Shown: positions 12,901-25,711 of the stretch, piece after piece
Layout of the letters: every line of letters starts with the position of its first letter
How positions within the stretch are numbered: position 1 is the stretch's first letter
NCBI RefSeq assembly: GCF_000524195.1
Contig: NW_020170448.1
Span: forward strand, 350,256-414,255
Direction of reading: 5' to 3'
DNA: 64,000 nt
Source: Echinococcus granulosus
Lineage: Eukaryota > Platyhelminthes > Cestoda > Cyclophyllidea > Taeniidae
Notes under the pieces: generated by a model
Database searches by the model: none
The model's input: the letters and a program-made list of their open reading frames with translations, nothing else
What the model was told of the DNA's origin: nothing
Program-made: the position numbers and the translations under genes

Positions 12901-15470
12901 AATCAGGCTAAATTTTCAGATGCACCAACTTGGACATCACATTGCACAATTAAAAGAAGACAATTGCTTGGGTAGGTGAAGGTCTTACATTAAAAGGCTC
13001 CAATGAGGAAAACAGCACTCCTCACAGACCTGCAGTTCGTTGACTTTTGATCGTAACTCCGCTAGGCATACCGCGAAAGTTTTGGCAGGCAAGCGAATGC
13101 TCGATTTAAAGTACTAGCGATTCACGATACATCTTTTAATAAAGCCCTTCATTCCTTGCAGAGCAGAGAAGCATACCGATTGAACGCAATTACACCCAAT
13201 TCAGAAGAAAAAACGAGCACTCACTTGAGTATTCGAAGACACAATGCAAACAGAGTTCCACGAGCTTCCACCTCTGGTTCAGAAAGGAAGTCCAAAGAGC
13301 GCCCTTCAACCCGAAACCATGCTATATCGAGCACCGGTGGTTGCAGCAGAGCACACAACGAAGAGCCAATCGCGGGCGGAGTGTAAGTGATGTTGAACGG
13401 CACTCGTAGCAGCTGCATCATTACGTAGACGTGATCCTTGAGCCGGCATTGGCGGACAAGTCGGCCAGTCTAGGGGAACAAGCACACAAAAGGGATAACG
13501 CAAATGAAAAAAAAAAAAAACATGAATGGTGGAGAATAAAGAAAACGAATACAAGAAGAAATCTTACAATGCACGTGATCCATCCAATGAGGTCATCGAT
13601 AAGCTCATGTTGCGCGACTGTTCCGGTCTCAGCGACATCAATGAAGGTAAGCTGACGCAGGCAGGTGAAGAGAACTGAGGTGACAGCACGAAGAAGCTTT
13701 ATTTGTCGTTCCAGTTCTGGGTCAAGATTACGTTCCGGTAGAACTAAAACATTCAATAACAAGAACCTTCCCGATGAGACCAAATTTGATATTATTGGAT
13801 AGCAATGCTTTCTAAAGTCGATAGGCTTTTACGCAGGTGTACGAAAAAAAACTTACGAATTACGGGTTCGTTGGGAGAGAAGTTTTCGAATGCCGGGCAT
13901 TGTCTCAAAATCTGGGCCAGGTAGGACTCGATTTCTAGCCTACATTAAGCGTAAGGGAAACGATGCATTATAAATAGGTACGGTAGGCAAAAAACACCAC
14001 AAAACAACAGAGGCAGGAGGGAGTTCGACCAAATTTAAAACAATGGATTTTTGCCACCGAATATTCTTGACGGAGGTAAACAGGCCAGTGGTAGGATTGC
14101 AGGCCTACCTGGAGATCGCGACTTTAAACGAGGTCATGGATAGTTGATCAAGTAGGTAGCTTCTTAGTTCCTTCTGCAAGGATTCGAGATGACCCAGCTG
14201 ATTGCTATCGAGTTTGGCAGTTTCATAGTCGTATTTCAGAGAGACTTCACAGCCATCGCGACATATCCCCTAAGAAAGATGCTACATTCGTGATATACCC
14301 TACTTTTATGGGGGAATCATGGTCATTTGGAATTGCAGATTTTACATTGTTTACTCATGCTCAAGAGCTCCACAGTGCAATTAACGATTAAATAGTAGAC
14401 ATTGAATAATTAAAGCCATTTAGGAACGTGAGAACTAACAATCAGCTAGCAGCAACTTCACCAACGTCGCATTTGAATGCATCAGCAAAGTGAGTGCCAA
14501 GATTTGAAAGTAAGGTAGCGTTAGCTGGCAAGGTGAAAATGTAATGTTACAACACTGAGACGGAACTTACTTTTAGAGCATCACAGTTTTTCTCCACTTT
14601 CCAAATAGTCTTCTCGACATCCGAAATCCCAAGCAGCTTACGATCTAATGTATCTTTGGCAGATTTCCAGACTAGCTGATTTTGAGCATAGACTGAGATA
14701 AGAAGAAGGAGTGGATGCCCATTAGACGATCCAAACCCCATAGCAAATGGTTCCAGTAGTAAGTCATCACTTTCGATGGAAGATCTTGGGGGAATAACAT
14801 CGCAACAGACTTCCTAGTAGGAAACGAGAATTAGGCATGGTGATTGAGGGTAATGCTACCCACTTTACAAATCCATAATAAAGCATAACAAATGCTTTTA
14901 AAAGGGCAAAAAAATACTTTCAACTTGCCTCTAAAAACTCATTCTCAAGTATCGAAATCATGTCAGCAGATGGGTTGGAATAAAAGTTTTTAAGTTCATC
15001 TACACTATAACATTGAGGTAAGGTATATTCATAATAAGTCTCTTTCAGAACAGATGAGATCATAAGTGGTGGAGCAGAGCTCGAAACTGCCCCATGCGGC
15101 TTTGGTTCTTCACATACAGCATTTACAAGCGCATCAGACAGTGCTCGGTAAGAAAAATATTTGGTGATATCGTAAGAGTCTGTCCCGTCCTCGGGATAAG
15201 AAATTTCATTTGATGATTCATTAGTCGAAGATTCGTGTGAGTTTACTACATCATTGCACAAATGACACGCCTCGACCTCTTTCGACAATTCCTCAGGGGA
15301 ACTAATGGATTCATCCTTTTTATGTTTTTGTTCAGCTATCAATGGCAATGGGTCAGTAACAACGGGAAGTGAATCTATGTCTTTGTATTTCTAAAAATTG
15401 CCATTTTGGATCAAATATATTAACAAACTTCTGATGCACGCGACGGCCTCTTCCTTACTGCCTCAGCCAT
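990..15470 (-). CDS. EPG5: EPG5 orthologue (ectopic P-granules autophagy protein 5), many exons
   Basis: EPG5 is a very large helical protein that binds Rab7 and LC3 and tethers autophagosomes to late endosomes and lysosomes for fusion. The reading starts MAEAVRKRPSRASE at 15,470-15,429, close to the human start MAEAV. A 38-nt intron follows, then exons 15,390-14,929 and 14,813-14,571. Further coding blocks lie near 14.2, 13.9, 13.7-13.5, 13.4-13.2, 12.9-11.8, 11.7-11.45, 11.4-11.2, 11.2-10.2, 9.9-9.5, 9.4-9.0, 8.9-8.6, 7.6-7.1, 6.9-6.5, 6.2-6.0, 5.9-5.3, 4.5-3.7, 3.6-2.7, 2.6-2.2 and 2.1-1.0 kb. Matches to remembered human EPG5 include RLEIESYLAQIL (human RLQVESYIYALL), KWTVVDSDGESD (TWTLVDEGGEED) and RAQIMAIVSAHP (ELLGTITAVHP). 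The order of blocks agrees along the whole gene. The C-terminus (990-2,150) is weakly conserved, and I placed the stop at 990 only because the last plausible frame ends there. Most exon edges are approximate. Confidence 0.85.
12779..12790 (-). other. EPG5: Predicted LC3-interacting (LIR) motif WTVV in EPG5
   Basis: The codons for W-T-V-V sit just inside the large central exon and are followed by acidic residues (DSDGESD). Human EPG5 has WTLV followed by DEGGEED at the matching place, within a region reported to bind LC3 through tandem LIR motifs. The second human motif (WILL) has no obvious counterpart; the flatworm has VEWSAT nearby. The function is inferred from this position and from the W-x-x-V/L consensus with acidic flank. 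Confidence 0.6.
14814..14928 (-). other. EPG5: GC-AG intron in EPG5
   Basis: The upstream exon reads ...FLE and is followed by GCAAGT, the standard form of a GC donor. The acceptor is TACTAG before the codons EVCCDV. The GC donor keeps the frame in phase 0 on both sides. The nearest GT donor, one nucleotide into the next codon, would break the downstream frame. Confidence 0.65.
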
Positions 15471-17008
15471 TGGTCGCGTAAAACCAAAAATACCGCGGTT
15501 GCATCAGCTGATATACATACTTTAAAGCCAACCCAAAAAACGAATGTGAATCAGAAAATAAATAATGGCAGAATAGTTTTACTCTGCTGCCCAAATAATA
15601 ACTTAATTTGTACATTTTTGCTTGACTAAACTATAAAAAATTTAAAAAGCGCAGAATAGATTGCGTCATAAAGGATGATTTTAATGAAGATAAAAAACGA
15701 AAGTTTTCGACACATTTTTGACCCGGCCATGCAGGAAATTTATGAGAGCGCGCTAGACTACTGTTAGACACAGTAAACGCTCCTGATTCAAAAGCAGGAT
15801 CCCACCTGCTTGCTCGCACGCCGCCAGTACTAACATGAAACGCACGTGACCTATGCGCACGCACCAAGATAGTCCAAAGCACCCAGATGAACCGCCTAAG
15901 GCGTCCGCAGTCAGACCACACCACCTGAAGTGATAATCGACAACCCAACGCAAAGGAGGCGGAACAAGTCACATAGGAGCCATGAGTGGGAAAGTCACTT
16001 TCATCAATAAACCGCGGCCTTAGAGAGATTAAAATAAGAATCAGGAAACTGAAGAATCTCTCAAAGTCACTTCAAATCCGCAACTTCATGGAACTCCCGA
16101 TTCGGTCTTCAACCTCAGGGCTCTGATCTCTCCTTGCTAGAGCTTGATAGCTTCTCCAATCGGCGTTGCCGAAGAACAGCAAGCTCTATTAAGGTATGAA
16201 AACATGAGTAAAAGCTATTGCAGACGCGTCACAAATTAGAACTGGATAATGTGATGCTAGGAACTGAGCAATGAACACGAATCTCGATTTAAGGGTAAAA
16301 ATGGTCCAGAGACCTCATTTATCTAAACGCAATATACCCTGATCTCAATACCTACCAATTTCTTTCAAAGCCACCCACCTTCGGAAGTGAATGGCATACT
16401 GCATGATTATGAACAGACACAGTATTGAATCTTTGACCTATCCCACCTGAGGGACATTCTGTAAAATTTCGCAAAACATCGTAGTGTAAAATAATCCTTT
16501 CGAAAATTTTGTGTAATAAATTTACCTAAACCAGCTTTGTGGGCACAATGATCCTTCAAAGTTAGTAAATGCGTCCCAGTTTGATTTGAAAAAAAGTCGG
16601 AGCTGCAGGCAAGACAAAAATCACAGCTTACCATCAGAAGCTTCTGCAGCCCTCGGATCTGGCTTTACATCCCCTGAGTTGGTCAATTTTGCATCACTGT
16701 GGTTTCAAATAGCAAAAAGAAATGTAGATTACAGTAAAACCATTGCACCAATTAAACGAGCTCTCACAGTAGCGTAAAACAAAGTAACATAGATTCCAGA
16801 AAATAAGTAGCACTTTTGCACCGTGAATAGTAAACTAGATGAGTGACCGTGACCACGAGTCAGGCGCCACGGCCACTATCACCTCAAAAGATGAGCAAAG
16901 CGTGGCAGCTACTGTTTAGCTAGTACATAGAAAAAAACATTCCAAATTTGACCTCTACGAAGCGGGCGTACGAGGTGGGGAAACATTTAACGGTTGCAAG
17001 TTGGCACT
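15471..17008. other. Intergenic: EPG5 promoter side / SYVN1 3' side
   Basis: Between the EPG5 start codon and the SYVN1 stop codon (both genes on the minus strand) I see only short, unrelated frames on either strand. The longest, 113 codons at 15,631-15,972 on the minus strand, is not family-like. This stretch should contain the SYVN1 3' untranslated region and the EPG5 promoter. No tRNA or repeat was recognised. Confidence 0.5.
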
Positions 17009-20000
17009 TCACCTGTTTAAGGTGCCCTTTTCAATGCCTTGACTGCCACCGTTAGACACCGCATCACCTCTGAGAGGGTGGTCTTTTTGCGTGTCATGAG
17101 GAGGGATAAGTGGAGCCTGTGTAGTGGCTGCCAGGTAGGAATTCATCTGGACAATGGAGGCGTCGAGGAGGAGCTGAATACGCTGCAGCGTAGCGATGCG
17201 CGCCTCCACGCTGGCTCGTAATTCGCGCTCTGTGGTAGCCGACTGCGCCAGATCTACTGGCGCCTCGGGCATGGGCGCGGTGACACCAGGGAGGAATTGG
17301 TCACCTTTAAGGAAGTAGATATTTCTTTCAATGGATAGTGTTTCACTTGGTGCTGTTAATAAGCAACCTACGACGTCAACAAATTGTTGATACTCTGCCT
17401 AGATCCAGATTATTACAATTTTGAGCATTAGTGGCTTCGTAAAACTGCAATTAACTAGGGAGATTTGAGGCCTACGGAGGTGTCGGTAACCTAATAAGTC
17501 AGCAACTTATTGTACTTCTAACCAATCGTAGTGAAACTCCTATTCTACATGACGAAAAGTAGAATAGAAGCAATAATTTTATACGATGGATCAATGCATT
17601 AAGGGTTATACAGAATATTGGAATAACGAGCACCATTATTAACCAAAACAGGAGGGACTTGAGGGCCCCTCACTAGCCATAAGTGGCGCAATGAGGTCTT
17701 CAAATCACACGTCTTCTGTCTTGAAGTAGGGTTCGCCGCAATGTCAATTCAATTTCTGCTTCCATTAGTAAAGAGCAGAGCTTCATTAGACTGAGTGAAT
17801 ACACCTAAACATTTCTCCACAACTTCTCACTAAGTATCGTCCATCCCCTAGATAATTTGAGAAGTCAGAGAAGCTCGCGAAGTGTCGACATTCTGCCTAC
17901 GGTGATGGTATAATCCTCGTTTCATTTAATTAATTAAAGGTAAAGTACAAGCAAAAGCACAAGTACAATCAACAGATTTATTGCTAAGTCACATTTTGGC
18001 GATTTTGTAGAAAACAAAAATTATCGTAAATAGGACTGGAGCGGAATATCTTCCAGACTTTCCATTCGGGGTAAGTAATGAAGACGGATCCACTACAAAT
18101 GCTCCGAGACCTTTGTTTTGTTTTGATATGGATGGAGAATGAACTACATGGGCGATGCTCTGATACATTCCCGTCATTTAGGAAATAATCCTAGTCTCAA
18201 AGGTCTCATCAAATGCACGAATTAGATTGAAGGAATCGGACATCTGTCTTAGGAAACCAAATGCAATGTGTGGCCTAAGATTCGAGATTTTTCGCTCAGC
18301 ATCACCAGGTATAAAAACAGCAGTAACAACAGAAAAGCAGTAATCGTAGCTTAAAAATCATGCCCTTTTAAATTAAACAGCGATAAAATTATGAAACCAT
18401 AGATGTAAATGAGTGAAGTGATTTACAACGGTATCAAGTGGGCTTTACCGGTGGGCTGTAAGACTAGGGTTACCGTTGGATCATGAAACCAGCAATCAGT
18501 GAGTTTTCCAACATCACATGCCGATATGAGTTTCCTTTTATCCTTTTATCAGTGTATGAACACAATAGAAAAAGATGTGATATACCGGGAATAATAATCG
18601 GGGGAGTGGAAAACATTGAAGGCACGCCATTGCCGCTTTGATTCGTCTGAGCGACCCCTGAGAACTGTATATTTGGTGGGAAATATGTGAATGGACCCGT
18701 AGTCTAGAAAAATACAAGTACAAAAACAGCAGGAATCAAGTTTTAACATTAGAAAATATGTTAAACCCCATTTTACCATTGTGATAGACTTACACCAGAA
18801 GGCAGGGCCTGAACATTGGTCTCCACAGTATTTCCTCCAGACATATGTTGAATATCGATGCGGATTTGTGCAGTGCTTGCACTCCTTCGGTTCTGTACTT
18901 GATCTTGCTGCTGTTGTTGCGACTGTTGGCCTTGACTTGGTCTGGCGCCACGCCTTTGAGGTCGATTGGCTTGATCCGAATTACCTGGTCGACGAAGGAT
19001 GTTGAGGCGGCAAGTGGGACAGGTTTGTTGACGCTGGAACCAGTTTCGAAGGCAGGTCGCGTGAAAGATATGGCCGCATGGGAGACGCTTTATGGTCCCC
19101 GGAGCGATGGTAGTTAGGGTGTCTGACTGCGGCATCATTTCCTCCCGACATATAATGCAAACAGCATCACTCGAAGCAGCCATATCAGCAGCATTGACAT
19201 CGTGAAACACGCTATTCATTAGTCGAATAGCTCGTCGTGACATCACCAGATTCTGCAGGTAAAGAAAGCATAAATGCAATTATTTCACCGATATTGACTG
19301 TATGACAACTGAACATTATGATGACAACAACTTACCCTAATTGTCTTCTTTAGGAAACGTAGATTCAGGTAAATTGGTCGAATTATAAATAGTGGAAAAG
19401 GGTGATGTTTCCACAGTATCGGAGCGAACTCCAGGTAGAAGAAAACACGAAGCATTCCAACAAAAACATCAACATAAAGGAGATAGAGCGATTTCTGGTC
19501 CCATGGGGTATCACGCATCGAATCAAATACTTGAAGCCCGTAACGCATCATTGTGGAAATGAGTTCGAAAAATAGAATGTAATACTGTAAAAACCAGCAA
19601 AAGATATGAATAAATGGTAAATAGTTTGTTCATGGAAAAAAAGCGATGAAAGAACTTGCGATACCTCAGCGCCAACAGCAAGAGATGCCACGTTTTGCGT
19701 AGATACACCCCAGTAGAAATGAGAAATGTGGAAAATGTCAATTATCACCAATAATGCCATAAAGCCTACGAGATATTAAATAAGGAAGCCAGATTACTTA
19801 TTGTTCGAACATGAAATGAAGCCCTGATAACAGGAGTTCGCTCCATCTAGGAACCATAATATTGTAAAGATACAGGCCTACAAGATCCACACGTCCTTCT
19901 AGCAGCCAGTGGAATCCTTTCATAAATATTATAACCGAGAACAAGAACAAAAACTTTGTACTGATATCCTCCTGAAAAAACGTGAAAAGCAGGCACATGT

Positions 20001-20328
20001 CGAATGACGTATACATTAAACGCGAAAATACGTTCTAAGAAATAGTAACTCATCGTAAGGCAGGAAATTACGTCTATCTCTGTTCTTCGAATGTCACCAA
20101 AGAAAATCCAGGCTGTTATTTTTGCAATGACAAGTAGAAAAGCAAAGCATTGTAGAACAATCAACTAAAAGTTTGTGAAGAGTTATGCCGCAGTACTGCA
20201 AAATATGGCTTGTGCTTCGTTAGAAAAACCACCGTTGGGTAGAATTGCTTCTTTTGATAATAAACATTAATAACAGTAAACGATGTCAGTGTAGATATCA
20301 CAACAATGGCCGCAAAAAGACTGCGCAT
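17009..20328 (-). CDS. SYVN1: SYVN1/HRD1 synoviolin, ER-associated degradation E3 ubiquitin ligase
   Basis: HRD1 is the multi-spanning ER membrane ubiquitin ligase and retrotranslocation channel that removes misfolded proteins. Exon 1 (20,328-20,197) starts at a clear ATG and contains YYQKKQFYPTVVFL, matching human YYLKHQFYPTVVYL. Exon 2 is 20,164-20,009. Exon 3 starts at 19,971 (KGFHWLLEGRVD). Then come 19,765-19,665, 19,584-19,336 (TPWDQKSLYLLY; PFPLFIIRPIYL) and 19,252-18,794. The last of these carries MSRRAIR and the RING-H2 finger CIICREEM...CGHIFHATCLRNWFQRQQTCPTCR. A Pro-rich exon lies at 18,703-18,596. The final exon (17,009 to about 17,310) has the family's helical segment ARIATLQRIQLLLDASIVQMNSYL. 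The 3' end of exon 3 and any exon between 18,596 and 17,310 (a candidate frame is near 18.0-18.18 kb) are unsolved. The RING carries an insertion compared with human. Confidence 0.93.
20165..20196 (-). other. SYVN1: 32-nt intron 1 of SYVN1
   Basis: The donor GTACTG and acceptor TTTTAG leave a phase-0 junction between ...KPYFA and LIVLQCF, which restores the conserved human order (MAVLYIQAF). Without removing it the frame reaches a stop at once. Intron 2 (20,008-19,972) is 37 nt and joins ...FNVY to EDISTKF. Confidence 0.85.
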
Positions 20329-23300
20329 AATGGGATGGCCCGAAAACGACTCCGGTTAAAGCAAGCCGCTACACAAGTCAACCAATGAATTCAAGCCCTG
20401 TTGCGCAAAAATATGCAGATGATAAATTTAAACAAATAATGCTTAAGTTTTCATGTAAGGTAAATCAGCCTTTAAAAACACTGCGAGTAGTACTCTGGCC
20501 TAAATATAATTTTAAAAGGCTACAGTGTGGTTTGTTTATTATCTTTGCCTGCAGAATGACTACAAAATGTCAATCTACTGGTTTAAAAATCTTCGAAAAC
20601 CAAGTGCCGTTGCTGTGTTTTTAATAATCTTTCAAGGCATGTCATGACATTTGCATCTTTAGCCTACTCTGCCCAATTTTGTTTGACCTAACTGGTAGAA
20701 TTCCCAAACCGAAATATGCTCGTAAAAATAATTACAGTATGCTAAAACTTTCCTGGAGATGAGAGGAGACGTGTCACTAAAATAAAGCTTATTTTATTGG
20801 CTTATAAAAGGGCTAGGGGGATAGTGGCATGGTCAGAGTCCATGCTGTATCACCAAGACGATGTAAACTGATGATCAAGGTATACCACAGCTCCGCCCAT
20901 CTTTAAAGCTTTGCACCTAGTACTCTTTTGACCAACATTCTACATTCCTTCGTAAAGCCTTTGTTGATTGACAGAATTACTATCGGTTTTAAGTCCTTTG
21001 AACGGTAAGTCTTCTTTACAAAGTAGTTCTGAAATGGGTGGCATAGGATTTGTCGAACTTGGCCTCTTGTAACTTGGCAAAAGTGTGCGAAACAAAAACA
21101 GCTACAAAACTTTTCTTGCTAGGATTTTACGCTGTTATAAGAATACGCCATTTCAAACTTTTCTCATGAATAACCAAACATGAATTAACTAAATTAATTT
21201 CTTAGGATTGTCATGAAATAACATCTGCATGCTAGTGTAGTGTTTTGTTGCCTAGTTTAACCGTACATTTGTTCGCCTCTGGTTTTCCTTTGGTCTATGC
21301 TACTTCCTTTGAGTCATGCTAATAGCCTCCCTTCACTACAACCAGTACTTTATTCGCCCTTATTCTATTAAATAAGTGTTCATTTGTCCCCATGGTTTGC
21401 TAAGTTCTTTACTTTATTTTTCAGTTGGGCGCAGCAAATTATCGAGGTTCAGTAAATGCAAAGAGGAAGAAAATGATCCAAGCCTCCATTGTTACTTCTC
21501 CCCAAATTAAATATCCCATTAATGGAATATAGAATGAGCACAAAAGCCGCAGCCATCGTATTATTTATCGATGTAACATAAGATGTTGTGGCGACTGATT
21601 GTGTTAGTTGTCTAGTGTCATCCCCTCTTTACACACTTACATGGTGTTTATCAAAGATTGTGTTACACCTAAGCAACCACATGGCACGAAGAGATATCAA
21701 ATTTGCCACTCCGTAGCAGTGGTTTCTCGGGTGTACTCTGACAACTGACTAATAATGTCCCTATGAAGAGAGGGGATTCTTAACCTCATAAATAACAAAG
21801 GGACTCATTACACATGGCTTGAGGAGAAGGTCTTTTGGTAGGATTAGATCAATAAAAGGTGGACCAGCTTATCAACAACTTTATTTAATCTACTGTAGTG
21901 AAGTATGCGGGATTCCACATCCTAATGTCTTTTAACAACCACTGAAGCGAGCAGGTGAACGTGAGTGACTTAATGGAGAGGAAGAAAGAATTATGCTCCA
22001 CTGACTATTCTCAGCTTTGTTCCCTTATCCCTTCGCCGGTGCACACCCTCCTCTCTCCTCTCCTCAACCCACATTTGCCCCAAGTACTGCACATATCGTC
22101 TCTTTTCGTCCATGGATTTTGACCAGACGATATCGCTTCTTCAAATGAAACACATGTATAAATTCTTTCAAATTTCAAGTAACTGAAGGTTGGAAATCAG
22201 TCTCCAGGCGCCTGAAACAGCTGTGATATGAGACGACCTCCCTTGTTTGTTCAGTTTGTCATAAATCCCCTTAACTTTTTAATGTTTGCAACCAGAACAA
22301 AAGATGAAAGGAGTTCTTGTTGTTTTTTTGGTATTAGCTTGCTGGAGTATTTAAGGCGGGCGTGGTTGCAAGCCTTAAGGGAGGTACTACTTCGTCCTCC
22401 GCAATTCCAACAATTTTCTGGTACAATGCGCTTCCAGGAGATTGCTCTTTACTAGGATTGCTCAATCAGATCTAAATAGGTATTAAAGGAAAAAAGAAAA
22501 ATCAAATGTCTTTCTAAAGATTCATGAAGCGGTTAATGAAGCCAAAACGTTGGACAGATGTCGATGTTATCACTGCCTCGTTATCATCATCTAATTTAGT
22601 CATCACAGTATCTTACTTCAAATAGATTTCGCAAAACTTCGAAATTAATTTATTAATTTGTCGGTGCATGATACTACTGACAGAAGATGCTACTATTCAA
22701 TAACAAAAGGTATCATAGAGCGTTCATTTTGCAGGTTAGTCAACTGACGTTTGCATCAAGGGGGAACTTATGTAGTGATAAAGCAGCTAAAGGTTTCTAG
22801 GAATCTACATTTTGTCATTCTCTCGCATACAAAGTGCACTGTTTTTAAAAGCGTTGTGTCTCTAGAAGGCAAGGAACATTCCAACCTTAGTCAACCCATT
22901 TTAGCTCACTTCCATTTTCTAGTGTTCATCCTATTTCTTATATTATTTCCTAGATAATGTGATTAACAAGAGATGATAAAAACCACTTGAAAGTGTTTCA
23001 GAAAAGAAATTTGGTGGCTAAAATTGAGGCAATTACCTCCCCCCAGTCCGAGGTGCCATGCAAGGCTCTAGGTAGTTGCGTAAATTCACTCACAAATCGT
23101 GACTGCTTCTAAAAGAGAAGTTTTCTTGTCCATCTTCCAGTCGTATGGAGTAGGTGAACCTCGTCTTTATCATTTTATGCAATTTTAAGGCGAATTTGAG
23201 CTAACGGTCTTAAGCGCACAGCCGCACACCCAAAGGTAGGCAAAGAGTGGTATAGATGAAGTGGAGATTCCATTTAAAGTGCGCGGTGGCGTAAATATAC

Positions 23301-25711
23301 AGTGGACGGTGAGGAAGGTTGCCACGCAAAGTCATTCCTCTTTACAAGTCAGACAGCGATTAATCGAAAATGGTTCTCGTCCTTATGAAGTGAAATAAGT
23401 GAAGGTAAGGGGAATCAACTTAGCCCTTCGTGCTATCAATTTCGTTTCAAATCAACGTCCTACAATACATGTATGTAACTAACCCAATTTGGCAATTCCT
23501 GACAGGCTGCACGAAGTCATTGCTGCTATCTATGCTTCATGTGATTTCTGTTCAGGATGTCAATATTATTTGTAGCTTTCCCAGATGACGTGTTACCTTC
23601 ATTTTTCACAGATACGCGTGTTCAATTTACAGGTCTCTCTGTCTACGAAATTGGCATCCGGTCATGTCCTTAGGTACGATGAAATGAGATCCAAGAACAC
23701 GTTCAAATTGATCATAAAATAGCCCAACTGTATTACATCAAAGCAGTGCATCATTTTCGCCCATAAAAATCACTTTGATACCACTTTTACACAGTTTATG
23801 GCCCGTGTTATCAAAAAGGAATGGGCGCAGGTGAAGTAATTGGCGATCGACCTACAAGTGTTGGGTTGCATTGCCTCCCCGTCCAGAATTTTAGTGTTTT
23901 GACGTAAAATTTTCACGAATTTTGTCCTTGCATACACGGATTCTTTGGTTTTCAGACCGGTACCTGGTTTTTTTGTAGTCTCTCTGTACCATCGAAAAAC
24001 TCCTGCAGCAAGCCTGGACAACATTGGTCTTCCACATCTTTTACATTCAAAAAATGGCATAAAGTTCCAACCTCCAACCTAACTGTCTTCTCTTAACGAG
24101 GACATAGAGAAAGGATTCTGGTAGGCTAGGTCTTGAGTCCTAACTCAGGCCCAGTGTTCTAATCGCTAATTGTTCCATAAGTTAGTGATTTTCTTAATGC
24201 CGTCGCAAAGCCCATTAACGGTTGATTTGTTTAGTCCAGAAAGGTGTAAAGCAATGGCTAAAATAATGCCACCGAGGAAATCCAGGGATAACACTCATTC
24301 GCACAGTGCTTTCCCCAATTTTAGCCATCTTGTCGATGTAGGTGGAAGCCAAGCAAACTATGACCAGCAATAGCCATCCCCACATTGATCACGACTTATA
24401 ATTTTGCTAGTAGCGGCAACCACTTTGGTTTTGGGTGGTATGTTGACCTCCCATCACACAGATTCTAGACTATAAATATGATAGGAAGAAAGGATCCATA
24501 ACTTAACACAGCTCTAGCTTTACGAGATAAGTATTTCTTGTTCGAACAATTAGCTTCCAAATTTTATGGAATTAAATTCATTCCCTGATGCCTGTATAAA
24601 GTGGCTGCGTCTCTTGACACGTGTTATCAAGGGAGTCCTGAAACACCTATCACCTTAAGCTAGTCTCGCTCATTTTGGTACATTCTCTAATCGGCGATTA
24701 GTTTTTAAAACTCAAGACAAAGGGACAACGGATGCATCAAGTGCTACAAGCGCAATCGTTTGCTTAAGAAGGTCTACCAATGGAAAATTGCCCAAGCTCT
24801 TAAATGGCCCACCAACGTTTAACACTTTTGACGAGATTGTCACATAGTAGCTGACTTAATTCCGGTAATCTGATGGAAAATCCGCCGCCTCTTGCACCTT
24901 AATCAAAGGTATTGTAAACATTGACGACTCCTATCATATTACCATAATTGGGTGATACTTTGGATTAAAATGTCGTCCCTTTTTAATGAACACCGCACCA
25001 ACCTAGTAAATCTCACTGTTTTCCCATTGACATGGGTGCACTATCACCAAGTATTTAATGCTATGTTTGCAAAAATTCATTTTTTAAATAATCAACTTAC
25101 TATGCTTGCTTCCCGAACTTTTTCCGATTGTGAAATCTTTTTGATCACAAGATAGCAAGCACAATCTTATCTCATTAAAAGAAGGACATGTAACCGGGAT
25201 GTGGCCGTCGCACTAATCCACCGAGGCGTGCAGTTCCGCTCACCGCGTACATTGGCTACGCCTAAAAAGCTTACGACCAATAGAATTCATGCATGACCTG
25301 TGTGCATGCGTGCGTGCGACTGTGGGAGGTGTTACGCTCCGGTGCCGAATCATTGGCACGCGCGTGCGTGCGTCCATGTCATCTGTAATGCGCATAACTA
25401 GCCAATGAGCCAAATGGAACGTCACCCTTATCTGTCCCGCTTGCTCAATTGCTGATTTTACACTGTTTGGTAGGTCACGCACTCTTAAATTCCCTCACCA
25501 AGTGGATGAACAAACTAAGAGACCTTGTAGTTATCCCCAGTGCTTTTTTGGAGCTCTTCTTTACCTGTTTCTGTTGTTGGTAGACGCATTCGACTCGAGA
25601 TGGGCTTGATCATTCTTAATTTTTAGTGTCTTACGTTAGCTTTAACATGTCCTCTGTATTTTGACTACTTTTAGAACTATTTACCAACATTTATATGTCT
25701 ATTTTAGTTTG
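20329..25711. other. Gene-poor stretch between SYVN1 and the Pax gene
   Basis: These 5.4 kb separate two divergently transcribed genes. Frames are short and unlike known proteins. A 96-codon minus-strand frame at 23,770-24,060 has one CxxC pair but no recognisable family. No tRNA, transposon terminal repeats or long tandem array was seen. Unseen 5' exons or regulatory DNA of the Pax gene may lie here. Confidence 0.45.

Noticed and set aside
15631..15972. 113-codon minus-strand frame upstream of EPG5
   Set aside because: It has no family resemblance and no link in phase to EPG5, whose start at 15,470 is well supported.
23770..24060. 96-codon minus-strand frame with a CxxC pair, considered as a zinc-binding gene
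   Set aside because: There is only one clear CxxC, no family match and no splice context; a frame of this length can arise by chance in a 64-kb window.
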